From Bog-473 sp963836605 (GTDB lineage Bacteria > Actinomycetota > Acidimicrobiia > Acidimicrobiales > RAAP-2), in the NCBI GenBank assembly GCA_963836605.1, contig CAWIKB010000009.1, positions 1,146,646-1,210,645 of the forward strand: DNA of 64,000 nt. Reading direction: 5' to 3'. The notes below the pieces were generated by a model. It had not been told where the DNA came from. It worked only from the letters and a program-made list of their open reading frames with translations, and made no database searches. Made by a program: the position numbers and the translations under genes. This document shows, one piece after another, positions 34,825 through 44,028 of the stretch; positions within the stretch are counted from its first letter, which is position 1, and each line of letters starts with the position of its first letter.

Positions 34825-37194
34825 CTACGAGTACCAGCCCAAGACGTCGACCACCACGTTGACGCTGCCGGTGTTGTTGTAGATCGAGATGGTGCCCGAC
34901 GACGAGAGGGTGGCCACGGTCAGGTTGCCCTTGACGTCACCGGCGGCAGGGTTGAGGTCGGAGGCAAGGGGACGGGTGGTCCCGGCCGGGAAGACGGTGA
35001 GGAAGGTGCCCTGAGTGGGGACGACCGCGGTCAGGTTGACCACGACCGCCTTGGCCCCCGAGGGGACCCCGGCCAACCCGGTCACCGAGATGGGGGTGTC
35101 GGTCGTGGCCGCGGCGAGGGTCAAGTTGTCGCACTGGTTGGCCGGGCCGGTCAGGCCTGAGGGGTTGCCCGGCCTGGTATCGCAGATCCGCACCGGTGCG
35201 GGCTCGGCGGTGAACTCGGACCCGGTTCCCCCCGCCGCCGAGTAGTAGCCGCTGACGTCGACGACCACATCGGCCGCGGACTTCGAATAGACGGCAATCT
35301 GGCCCGCCGTGGCCCCGGTGGTCGAGAGCGGCACGATGACCCGGTTGCCGGTGACCTGGCCCGCGGCGTAGTTCACGTTGGCCGTGTTGGGCTGGGTCGC
35401 CCCTCCGGGAAAGACGGTGAGGTAGCCACTGGCGGCGGGGTTGACCACCGTCACGTTGAGCACGGCCGCGGTGGCGCCTTGGGGAATCGAATTATTGGTG
35501 GCCACCTGGACGCTGTGGGTCGCTCCCGCGGCCAACCTGGTCCCGGCGTTGGCCACCCCGTTGCACTGGGCGTCACCGCCAACCAGGCCCGAGGGGTTGG
35601 CCGCCCTGGTGTCACAGAGCCGGGCCGGCGACGGGAGCGGATTGTAGAGACCGGATCCCGAACCTCCCGCTGCGCTCGGCGACACGTAGCCCTCGAGATC
35701 GACCACCACATCGGCCTTGGCCAGGGAGAAGATGGAGACCTGGCCCCCGGGCCCCGTCCCCACTTCGACCAGATTGGGCACCACCTCGCCTGGTGAATAG
35801 TTCAGGTTGGAGGCGAAGGGCTGGCCGGCCCCGGTCGGGAACAGGGTGAGGTACCCCGTGGCGGCCGGGTTCACGACCGTCACGTTGAGGACCACGGCGT
35901 CGGCGGTACTCGGGACCCCGAAGCTCCCGGCCACGTTGATGGTCCGGGTCCCCAGCGCGGGAATGGTGCTCCCATCGCACTGAGTGGCCACACCGGTGAG
36001 GCCCGACGGATTCCCGGGTCTCGTGTCACAGACACGCACGGGGGTCAACGGACTATAGGGACCCGGGGACGACACGACGGTGATCGACAGGGTCGCGGTA
36101 GCTGATTGTTGATTGGCGTCGGTGACCTTGAAGGTCGGTTTCTGTGTGCCGGCCACCGTAGGGGTACCGCTGAGGGCGCCCGTAAGAGGATTGAGCGAGA
36201 GCCCGGCGGGCAATGTCCCGCTGGTAACTGACCAGGAATAGGGTGAAGTTCCGCCGCTCGCGATCAGCGATTGGAAATACGACAGGCCGATGGCGGCTGA
36301 GGGTAGCGAGGTGGTGGTGATGGTGGGAGGCGGCGGCGCCGGCCCTCCATAGGTGATGGGGAACCCGTCGTTGACAATGCTTCCTGGTTGGGCAATGACG
36401 TGACCGCCCCCATCGACCATGTCGAAGGGGGTCATGGAAGCCACGGGGGGATTTGTGCCACCAACTCCGAGGCCACTGAACCGAACCGTTCCGAAGTTCG
36501 CCAAGGGCGGCTTTACGCCACCGACGATGGGATCTTCCTCGATCCACTCGGCCGATGTGGCTGGTCCGCTGTAGAAAACTGGAATCGAGTGTGCTTGGCT
36601 CGATGTGAGGTCGGCGATAGTTATTGTCCACGCCCCCGGGGAGTTTTCGACGACGGAGGCCCTCATCTGATCACCGGGGGACACCGGTCCGACGGGTATG
36701 GCTACGGCGGGAAGGATTTCGTACCAGGCAAAATACGTGTTCACACCCCCGGTGGTCGACTGCGTGGTTCCGGTCTGAATCAGCGAGTGGTTCGTCACCC
36801 CGTCAATGCCAATCCACGTCGACGACGCTGCCAGTAAGCCTGAAGGCTGGACGGTCGGAACGACCCATTGCCCACTCACGCCGGTGAACTGCCCGACGCT
36901 GTCGACATACCCGGACCAGTTGGTGGTCAGTATGGTCGGCACCGTTCCCGGTATATCAGGTCCGAGAGTCGCGACGCGGTGTGCGGGTTGGGACTGAGGT
37001 CGTATCGCCGGCAGCGTTGGCAAATGGCCCCATTTCGGCCAGGCCGAAACCGCTCGGGCACTTGCCCCCTGGGCACCTTGCGCGGCAACGACTGAGGCAC
37101 TCGTCATCAGGGTGAAGGAGGCGACCGCCATCAGGACGCGACTTCGGCGGCGCCTTGCGCTCCCAGTCGGAACCACGCTGGAACTCACCAGCAC
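34825..37194 (-). CDS. Secreted G1-type (glutamic) peptidase fused to Ig-like and three cell-surface repeats
   Basis: 789 residues. Signal peptide 1-45 ('RRRRSRVLMAVASFTLM'). Residues 85-270 match the eqolisin/A4-G1 peptidase fold: 'TTNWSGYVDSVGQFTGVSGQW', 'STWIGIDGVTNHSLIQTGT', 'YFAWYEILPA' and 'TSAEWIEEDP'; the catalytic Gln and Glu are probably those in GQW and AEWIE. Residues 290-380 form a putative Ig (He_PIG) domain. Three tandem repeats of about 130 residues follow, each opening with 'PVRVCDTRPGNPSGLTG' or a variant and ending 'VVVDVxGYxS'. G1 peptidases act at acid pH and are mostly fungal; bacterial ones occur sporadically. It is intact, in a region where several secreted genes are broken. 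Confidence 0.78.
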   Translation of the reverse strand: MLVSSSVVPTGSARRRRSRVLMAVASFTLMTSASVVAAQGAQGASARAVSAWPKWGHLPTLPAIRPQSQPAHRVATLGPDIPGTVPTILTTNWSGYVDSVGQFTGVSGQWVVPTVQPSGLLAASSTWIGIDGVTNHSLIQTGTTQSTTGGVNTYFAWYEILPAVAIPVGPVSPGDQMRASVVENSPGAWTITIADLTSSQAHSIPVFYSGPATSAEWIEEDPIVGGVKPPLANFGTVRFSGLGVGGTNPPVASMTPFDMVDGGGHVIAQPGSIVNDGFPITYGGPAPPPPTITTTSLPSAAIGLSYFQSLIASGGTSPYSWSVTSGTLPAGLSLNPLTGALSGTPTVAGTQKPTFKVTDANQQSATATLSITVVSSPGPYSPLTPVRVCDTRPGNPSGLTGVATQCDGSTIPALGTRTINVAGSFGVPSTADAVVLNVTVVNPAATGYLTLFPTGAGQPFASNLNYSPGEVVPNLVEVGTGPGGQVSIFSLAKADVVVDLEGYVSPSAAGGSGSGLYNPLPSPARLCDTRAANPSGLVGGDAQCNGVANAGTRLAAGATHSVQVATNNSIPQGATAAVLNVTVVNPAASGYLTVFPGGATQPNTANVNYAAGQVTGNRVIVPLSTTGATAGQIAVYSKSAADVVVDVSGYYSAAGGTGSEFTAEPAPVRICDTRPGNPSGLTGPANQCDNLTLAAATTDTPISVTGLAGVPSGAKAVVVNLTAVVPTQGTFLTVFPAGTTRPLASDLNPAAGDVKGNLTVATLSSSGTISIYNNTGSVNVVVDVLGWYS

Positions 37195-37351
37195 ATCACC
37201 CCCGCGAGGCAGAGGCGCGGATTGCCCCGTCCCATTTGGTTGGATTCACCCTACAGCAGACCGAAACCGGCATTTCCTTCGGGCTGACCTGTGGGATCAC
37301 TCCACGCCGCCTCGCGATGAGGGGACCTGCCGGCTCTGGTCGCAACCGCTA

Positions 37352-38473
37352 CTACAGCTCCACCCCCAGCAGGGCCGCTCCGGCCCGGACCGATCGCCCG
37401 GACAGAGCCTCGGCGTCGAGCGCCTCGAGTGCGGCCGGCGTGTCCAGATCGGCATCGAGGGCGGCCCGAACCCGGTCCAGGCCCGCGTCACCGTCCCCAT
37501 CGTTCGCGCTGCGCCAGAGGGCCAGCCGCGCCGCCGCGGGGGGCATGTCCACGTTCGTCTGCCAGTCCCAGTCACCTCGATAGTGATGCGCCAACAAGGC
37601 CAGCCGAACGGCCGGCGGGTCCCAGTCCTTGCAGAGCTCGCCGACGAACACCAGGTTGCCGAGCGATTTCGACATCTTGGTGCCGCCCAGCCCGACCAGG
37701 CCGACGTGGAACCACAACCGGACGAACGGCTTCCCGGTCACCGACTCGGATTGGGCCGTCTCACACTCGTGATGGGGAAAGACCAGATCACGCCCGCCGC
37801 CGTGAATGTCGATCGTCTCCCCCAGGTCGCGCAACGCCAGCGCCGAGCACTCGATGTGCCAACCCGGTCGCCCTGAACCCCACCGTGATCCCCACGCCGG
37901 TTCGTCGGAGAGCGATGGTTGCCACAGGACGAAGTCCAGCGGGTTCCGCTTGTGCGGATCGTCGGGGTTTCCTCCGTGCTCTGCGGCCAGGCGCAACATG
38001 TCCGCACGGCCGTACCCGCTGACCCGCCCGAACTCGGGAAAGCTCGCCACGTCGAAGTAGACCGACCCCCCCGACTCGTAGGCATGGCCCCGTTCGAGGG
38101 AGGCACCGACCAACGACAGGATCTCGGGGATGGCCGACGTGGCCCGCGGCTCGGAGAACACCGGCAAGAGGTTCAGCAGTCCCATCTCCGCGTCGAAGCG
38201 GGCCATCTCTTCGGCCGCCAAGTCGAGGTAATGAACGCCGAGCTCTCGGGACTTGCGCAGAATGTCGTCGTCCACGTCGGTGACATTGCGGACGCAGCGA
38301 GTCTCGCTCCCCAAATCTTGAATCCGCCTCTGCAGCATGTCGAAGTACAGGTACACGGCCGCATGACCGAGGTGGGCCGAGTCGTAGGGAGTGATGCCAC
38401 ACGAATACATGGTCACCAAGGGGCCGGCCTCGAACGACACCACCTCCTTCCTCGCCGTGTCGTACAGCCGCAC
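37352..38473 (-). CDS. mshC: Cysteine--GlcN-inositol ligase of mycothiol synthesis
   Basis: 373 residues from GTG 38473, immediately after the npdG stop (38476); an in-frame ATG further upstream would lie within npdG. It has the CysRS-like zinc/ATP motif 'YSCGITPYDSAHLGHA', 'VRNVTDVDDDILRKSRELG', 'WHIECSALALR', 'FPHHECETAQSE' and 'KMSKSLGN'. The TPYDSAHLGHA form and the short C-terminus (no tRNA anticodon domain) mark MshC rather than cysteinyl-tRNA synthetase. It joins cysteine to GlcN-Ins at the expense of ATP, the third step to mycothiol. Presence implies mycothiol redox chemistry in this organism. Confidence 0.9.
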   Translation of the reverse strand: MRLYDTARKEVVSFEAGPLVTMYSCGITPYDSAHLGHAAVYLYFDMLQRRIQDLGSETRCVRNVTDVDDDILRKSRELGVHYLDLAAEEMARFDAEMGLLNLLPVFSEPRATSAIPEILSLVGASLERGHAYESGGSVYFDVASFPEFGRVSGYGRADMLRLAAEHGGNPDDPHKRNPLDFVLWQPSLSDEPAWGSRWGSGRPGWHIECSALALRDLGETIDIHGGGRDLVFPHHECETAQSESVTGKPFVRLWFHVGLVGLGGTKMSKSLGNLVFVGELCKDWDPPAVRLALLAHHYRGDWDWQTNVDMPPAAARLALWRSANDGDGDAGLDRVRAALDADLDTPAALEALDAEALSGRSVRAGAALLGVEL

Positions 38474-38475
38474 CG

Positions 38476-39126
38476 CTAGATCCCCCCCATCCGCAGCGTC
38501 GAGTGCGCTTTGTGACGAATGTTCAACGTGATGCACACCGCGGTGAAGGCCTCGATGGCGGCAGCTTGGCTCAGGCTCCCGGCATCGAGCGGCCGCAGGC
38601 CCGGCATCGCCTCGACCAGTCCGACCCCGACGGCAGTGGCCTCAGGGTGATCGGAGCACACGAGCACATCAGCTTCCAACCCTGATTCCAGGTCTTCCAT
38701 TTCCGAGGCCGGCAGGTGATGAAAGGCCGCGGCAACCAGCGACGCGGGCAGGACCGCCTGCGCCGCGGCAGCGACAGACCCACGGGGGGGCATGAGCGCC
38801 AACATCTCGCGACCCTCCTTCACCAGAGCATTGGCCATGGAGACGACCACCTTCCCTGCCATGAGCTCCCGCAGCGGGCGTATCGTCGCGATGGCACTGT
38901 CCCAGGGAGTCGCCAAAACGACGACATCGGCCCGGGCCGCCTCTTCGTTTGTCGCCCCCCCGATGGCCAACAGGCGATCGGGCCACCTGTCCACCACCCC
39001 CTTCGCCACACCGGCGGCCCTCTCCGCGTCACGCGAGCCGAGAGTGACCTGAACCCCCGACGAGGCCAGTCGAGCGGCCAGACCTCGACCCGCCGGGCCG
39101 GTTCCACCAAGTATCCCTACGTGCAT
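38476..39126 (-). CDS. npdG: F420-dependent NADP reductase-like protein
   Basis: 216 residues from ATG 39126. The Rossmann motif 'HVGILGGTGPAGRGLAARLA' is followed by NADP-binding 'LGSRD', then 'ADVVVLATPW', 'VVVSMANAL' and a C-terminal helix pair ending 'SLSQAAAIEAFTAVCITLN'. This fits the NPDG family that transfers hydride between coenzyme F420 and NADP. A longer upstream frame overlaps the divergent fabI and is not credible. Its stop is two bases before the mshC GTG, so the two redox-cofactor genes are cotranscribed; npdG and fabI start 31 bases apart on opposite strands. Confidence 0.85.
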   Translation of the reverse strand: MHVGILGGTGPAGRGLAARLASSGVQVTLGSRDAERAAGVAKGVVDRWPDRLLAIGGATNEEAARADVVVLATPWDSAIATIRPLRELMAGKVVVSMANALVKEGREMLALMPPRGSVAAAAQAVLPASLVAAAFHHLPASEMEDLESGLEADVLVCSDHPEATAVGVGLVEAMPGLRPLDAGSLSQAAAIEAFTAVCITLNIRHKAHSTLRMGGI

Positions 39127-39157
39127 GCCCCTACTGTCGCATAAAGTCCTGAACGCA

Positions 39158-39943
39158 ATGGGACTCCTGGACGGCAAACGACTTCTCATCACCGGCGTGC
39201 TCACCGATGCCTCGCTCGCCTTTGCGGTGGCCAAGCTGGTCCAGGAAGAAGGGGCCGAGGTCGTCCTCTCGGGCGCCGGCCGAGCCCTCTCCCTCACCAA
39301 ACGGACGGCCCGCAAGCTCCCCGTTGCGCCAGATGTCCTCGAAATCGACGTCACGTCACCCGAACAGCTCACTGCCGCCGGCGCCGCCCTCTCGGAGCGA
39401 TGGGAACGCCTCGACGGATTGCTCCACGCCATCGGCTTCGCGCCGCCCAGCTGCCTGGGCAACGGCATGTTCGCCGCCAACTGGGGCGACGTCTCGGTCG
39501 CCCTCAACATCTCGGCCTACTCGCTGAAGGCACTGGTCGAAGCGTTCAGGCCCCTGCTCACCAACGCCGGGCGCAACGGCGGCGCCTCGGTCGTCGGCCT
39601 GGATTTCGACGCCACCATGGCCTGGCCCATGTACGACTGGATGGGAGTGGCCAAGGCCGCGCTCGAATCGCTCAACCGCTACCTGGCCCGGGATCTGGCT
39701 CCGGACGGCATCCGCGTCAACCTGGTGGCCTCAGGCCCCATCCAGACGATGGCCGCCAAATCCATCCCCGGATTCTCCGCCTTCGAGGACACCTGGGCCG
39801 AACGGGCCCCGCTCGGCTGGGATGTCCACGACGCCAATGTCGTGGCCAAAGCCTGTCTCGCCCTCTTCAGCGACCTCCTGCCCATGACGACCGGAGAGAT
39901 CCTGCACGCCGACGGCGGGGTCCACGCCGTACAGGGCGCGTAG
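39158..39943 (+). CDS. fabI: Enoyl-[acyl-carrier-protein] reductase (FabI/InhA type)
   Basis: 261 residues from ATG 39158 ('MGLLDGKRLLITGVLTDASLA', the InhA-like NADH-binding start); an ATG at 39125 would add 11 unlikely residues. Motifs: 'AIGFAPPSCLG', 'VVGLDFDATMAWPMYDWMGVAK' with catalytic Tyr-x6-Lys, and 'NLVASGPIQTMAAKSIPGF'. It reduces trans-2-enoyl-ACP in fatty-acid elongation and is the isoniazid/triclosan-target family. Divergent from npdG. Intact and of normal length. Confidence 0.95.
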   Translation: MGLLDGKRLLITGVLTDASLAFAVAKLVQEEGAEVVLSGAGRALSLTKRTARKLPVAPDVLEIDVTSPEQLTAAGAALSERWERLDGLLHAIGFAPPSCLGNGMFAANWGDVSVALNISAYSLKALVEAFRPLLTNAGRNGGASVVGLDFDATMAWPMYDWMGVAKAALESLNRYLARDLAPDGIRVNLVASGPIQTMAAKSIPGFSAFEDTWAERAPLGWDVHDANVVAKACLALFSDLLPMTTGEILHADGGVHAVQGA

Positions 39944-40136
39944 GACCTCCGGATTCATCCCTCGTGGGGATGCTTCGCCGGACCATATCCGGTAAACTGT
40001 TTCTGGTTTCTGGCAATGGATTTGCCATTCTGGCGGCGGGCTTCATGCACAGAACCTCACCAGAACAACGTCGCTACTGTGCAGCACTTCACCAAGTGAC
40101 CTTCGACGACACTCTATTCCCAATTCCCCCGATGAC

Positions 40137-41304
40137 GTGGACGCCCGCATCGATCAAGCGGGTTCAGTCGCCATCGTCCACGACTACCTCACCCAACGGG
40201 GCGGGGCGGAGCGGGTGGTGCTCGCCATGCATCGGGCCTTTCCGAAGGCACCGATCTACACCTCATTGTACGAACCGGATAGGACGTTCCCGGAGTTTCG
40301 GGACATGGATATCCGACCCTCGTATCTCAACAGCTCACGGCTGTTGCGGCGGCAACACCGACTGTCATTGCCCCTGCTCGCTCACGCCTTCTCCCGCATG
40401 CAGATCACCGAAAAGGTGGCACTTTGCAGCTCGAGCGGCTGGGCTCATGGAGTCCACACTTCCGGCGCAAAGCTGGTCTATTGCTACTGTCCGGCCCGGT
40501 GGCTCTACAAGGGCCATGACTACTTCCGCAAGGGGGATCCTTCCCCGAGCGAGAGCAGCAACTCGGGGTCTACCTTGGAAGAGATCCACACTTCTGCCCC
40601 CTCGCGGGCCTCTCTTCGTGTCATAGCCCCACTCCTTCGACGCTGGGATCGCAAGGCCGCGGCGAGCGCCAGCGAGTACTTCACGACATCATCCCTGGTT
40701 TCCGGAGAGATACAGCGGGTGTATTCGATTCAGCCGCTTGTCATCCCTCCTCCTCCCTTCTGCACCGAAGACGGGCCGACGGAGTCGCCCGATATGTCGA
40801 CCGAAGATCCGTATTTCCTCGTCGTTTCGCGCCTTCTTCCCTACAAGAACCTTGACCGGATCTTCGAGGTATTCGCCAAACGCCTTGATCTCAATTTGGT
40901 CGTGGTCGGCAGCGGACCCCTGGAAAAGACCCTCAGGCAAACAGCCTCGGACGAACGTCGAACTCGTGGGAAACGTCAACGACCGTCAACTGCGCTGGCT
41001 CTACGGGCATTGCCGGGCCTTGCTGGCCCCTGCGTTCGAGGACTACGGGCTCACCCCGCTCGAGGCCGCGAGCTTCGGTAAGCCCACCATCGCCCTGAAG
41101 GGCGGCGGGTACCTGGATACCGTCGTCGAAGGAAAGACCGGATACTTCTTTCCCAGCCTGGACTTGGATGCAATTCTCGAGGCCATCAATCAACTCGAAG
41201 AGCAGCCTTTGGACAGCGAAGAGATACGGAAACACGCGTCACGTTTTTCCGAAGAGCACTTCCTCCAGACCCTCCGAACGCACGTCGCCTCACACTTGGT
41301 CTGA
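40137..41304 (+). CDS. GT4-family glycosyltransferase (frameshifted)
   Basis: About 388 residues once one extra A near 40951 is removed. First frame: 'SVAIVHDYLTQRGGAERVVL', 'YCYCPARWLYKGHDYF', 'FLVVSRLLPYKNLDRIFEVF'. Second frame: 'NVELVGNVNDRQLRWLYGHC', 'LAPAFEDYGLTPLEAASFG' with the E-x7-E donor motif, 'GGGYLDTVVEGKTGYFFPSL'. The protein is similar to WcaI/WbaZ-type mannosyl- or rhamnosyltransferases. Start is GTG 40137 or ATG 40132. It stands alone between fabI and the surface-protein array and ends before a strong hairpin. The 190 bases before it hold only a short TGGCAA/TTGCCA inverted repeat (40012-40028). Confidence 0.8.
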
Positions 41305-41470
41305 AACCCGGCCGCCGCCACAACCCGCTGGGGCGCCCCCCGCTTCGAGCCAACCTCAAAGGAGGCCACGGCTTCGCGCCTGGCGCAGCCTCGTGGTGCC
41401 GGCCGCTCACTATGTGACTTCGTCATGACGTCTCCGCCACGCAGCGAAAATGAGGGACTCAATGCAAACG

Positions 41471-41501
41471 CTGGTGGAGCGACCCTGGGTCGCTCCACCA
41501 G
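41471..41501. terminator. Perfect 15-bp hairpin between convergent genes
   Basis: CTGGTGGAGCGACCC (41471-41485) and its exact complement (41487-41501) are separated by a single base, giving a stem of about 13 pairs with a small loop. It lies between the plus-strand glycosyltransferase (ends 41304) and the minus-strand surface protein (ends 41528), as expected for a bidirectional terminator. No long T-run follows. Confidence 0.7.
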
Positions 41502-41527
41502 CCGTTTACCGCTTCTTCCGACTTTCT

Positions 41528-43661
41528 CTACGAGTCGGTGGTGGCTGTGCCTGCGCCGAGTTGGCGAGTACCGACACTCGTCGTGCCGTGACACGTAGTA
41601 GTAGGTCGTGGGGTGTGGGGTGCCTGCGCCGAGTTGGCAGAGGTGCCGACGCTCGTCGTGGCTGTGACCACGTAGTAGTACGTCGTGCTAGGAGTCAGTC
41701 CGTTGTTGGCATAGGTCGTTCCGGCCTGGCGGGACAGCACCGTGTAGGGGCCACCGGAAGTGCTGGACCGTGAAACGGTGTAGCTCGTCGCCCCCGGCAC
41801 GGCAGTCCACGAGACACCGATGGAGGTGCTCGAGGCCGTGGTCGCCGTCACCACGGGCGCCGCCGGCTGGGCATGCGTAGTGGCCGTGGCCTGCGCCGAG
41901 TTGGCAGAGGTGCCGACGCTCGTCGTGGCTGTGACCACGTAGTAGTACGTCGTACTCGGAGTCAGTCCGTTGTTGGCATAGGTCGTTCCGGCCTGGCGGG
42001 ACAGAACCGTGTAGGGACCACCGGAAGTGCTGGACCGGGAAACGGTGTAGCTCGTCGCCCCCATGACGGCAGCTCCACGAGACGTTGATCTGGGAGTCCG
42101 TAGTGCCAGGAGTGGCGGTGACTGTGGGCGGAGCGACCGGCCGCGCCTCGGTGGTCACGCTCGCCGCAGTCGAGGGGCTGGAAACCTGGGTCGCAGTTCC
42201 CGTGCCCACGACCGTGACGACCTCGTAATAGTACTTGGTCGACGGCGACAGCCCGACATTGGTCCAGTTCAGCGCCGTGACATTCTTGCAGTAGATGTAA
42301 CTGCCGGCCACCCCGGTGGTCGAGCGGAGGATGTTGTAGCGCGCCGCCCCCGCGACCGCGTTCCACGAGACGGTGGCGGTCGTGGAGGAGTCAGCTACCG
42401 CAGCGACACCCGTCGGCGAAGAAGTGATGATCAGGGTCTCAAACTGGCTGACAACGGCATGCGTGCTGGCAGAGTCGGTGACCGTGATGTTGAACGTGTA
42501 CGTGTGGTTCGTCTCCGCCGTCGTGGGCGTCCCCGACAAGGTGCCACCGCTGCTCACGGTGAAGCCGGCAGGCAGGCCGGTGCCGCCGCCGGCGGATGAA
42601 GACCACGTATAGGGCGTGGTGCCGCCCGTTGCCGTCAGGGCCTGGCTATACGCCACGCCGACTGTGCCTGCCGGGAGTATGGCGGGCGAGGTGATCGTCG
42701 GACCGGCGATGGTCAGAGACTCGGCCTGGGAGGCAGTGGCCTGCGTTGTAGCGGAGTCTGTGACCGTAACGGTGAAGGTGTACGTCCCTGCCGCCGTCGG
42801 GGTCCCGGACACGGCGCCAGCGCTGCTCACGGTGATGCCTGGAGGCAGGCCGGTTTGGCCGGAGATCGTGCTCGACGCCCAGGTGTAGGGCGTGGTGCCG
42901 CCAGTCGCCGCAAGGGTCTGGCTGTAGGCGTGACCGGCAGAGCCAGCCGGGAGGGTGGTCGAGGTGGTAATCGCCAGTTTCGGCGTGATGGTCAGGCTCT
43001 CGTTCTGGTTGACGACGGTGGAGGCGGCGTCAGTCACCGTGAGCCGGAAGGTATACGGGGATCCGGATGAACTCGTCGGGGTACCCGACAAGAGGCCGGC
43101 GCTGGTCAAGGTGACACCGGGAGGCAGGCCATTTTGGCCGAAGTGAGTACTTTCCGACCAGGTGTAGGGCGTGACGCCACCAGTTGCCGTCATGGTCTGG
43201 CTGTACAGAGTGCCGATGGTGCCCGTCGGGAGTGTGGCGGGGGTGGTGATCGCCAACGGTGCCGGATCGATCACCAGGGTGTAGGCCTGCGTATGGGCGC
43301 TGCTGTTTGTGGCTGTGACGTTGAAGGTGTAGGTGCTCGCTGTAGTAGGCGTCCCGCTCAAGACACCCTGCGTACTAGAGCCAGTACCCGTCGTGCTGAA
43401 GGTGATGCCCGGAGGCAGACCGGTCTGGCCGGCGCCGGTACTTTCCATCCACGTTTTAGTGCCGGTGCCGCCGGTCGCCGACAGCGTCTGGCTGTACGCG
43501 GTCCCGACGGTGCCATTGGTAAGCGTAGAGGGCGTAATGGATGTCACCGCGCCGGCGGGTGGTGCGATTGCTACCAACGCGGTGAAAGACCCGCCCAAAA
43601 GCAGGAACGTTGAGAGAATCAGGAATGTCATCCGCCGGAACGGTTGCAGGATGGACGCCAT
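41528..43661 (-). CDS. Giant secreted Ig-like/FN3 surface protein A (frameshifted)
   Basis: About 710 residues. ATG 43661 with AAAGGTG upstream begins a signal peptide shared with proteins B and C ('SILQPFRRMTFLILSTFLL'). Four putative-Ig (He_PIG) units of about 90 residues follow, each with 'YSQTLxATGGxTPYTW' and 'GLPPGI'. Then come fibronectin type III units with 'TYANNGLTPSTTYYYVVTAT'. An extra G near 42073 splits the frame within the second FN3. The last two full FN3 units are near-identical at DNA level (period 267 bases), and a third, degraded copy ends the gene at 41528. These domains are typical of adhesins or matrix proteins; no wall anchor is visible. Confidence 0.78.
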
Positions 43662-43835
43662 GGAGCACCTTTCGACTTTCAATCTCAAAGCGTCGGATGC
43701 CCGAAGGGAGTGCGAACTCCAACACATTCGTATGTTGCCGCGCGACACTCACCCCTGAATAGCAATGGCATCCCGCCCTTGGAACTCTACACTAGCTCTT
43801 GCGCGTTTGCACCCCCGTTTACCAAATGTTCACTG
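43662..43835 (-). promoter_or_regulatory. Promoter and hairpin leader of protein A (one module copy)
   Basis: Reading toward the gene: conserved block with GTAAACGGGGGTGCA; -35-like GTGCAA (43812-43807); 17-base spacer; -10 TAGAGT (43789-43784); then a conserved leader of about 115 bases. The leader holds hairpin 1 (CAACA...TGTTG, 43736-43719) and hairpin 2 with a cUUCGg loop (core CTCCCTTCGGG, 43711-43701). Leaders of B and C share the same parts but with hairpins 1+2 in two tandem copies. The rest of the gap to B (43836-44028) holds no gene but resembles the downstream region of B and C. Confidence 0.7.
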
Positions 43836-44028
43836 AGTGAGGGACGCTCAGGAATGATCCAAGGACATCCACAGGTTGACTTAAGGAACATTCAAACCGG
43901 CAACGCGCACCTTGGACGGCTCTGGCAGGCCCGCGGGGCTCGGCCTTGTGGCGAACGGCAGCTGACCGAGTGGACCATCTCGGTCGCCCAATGTTTGACG
44001 TCGCCAACCGGCCGCTGCCGAGATGCTC

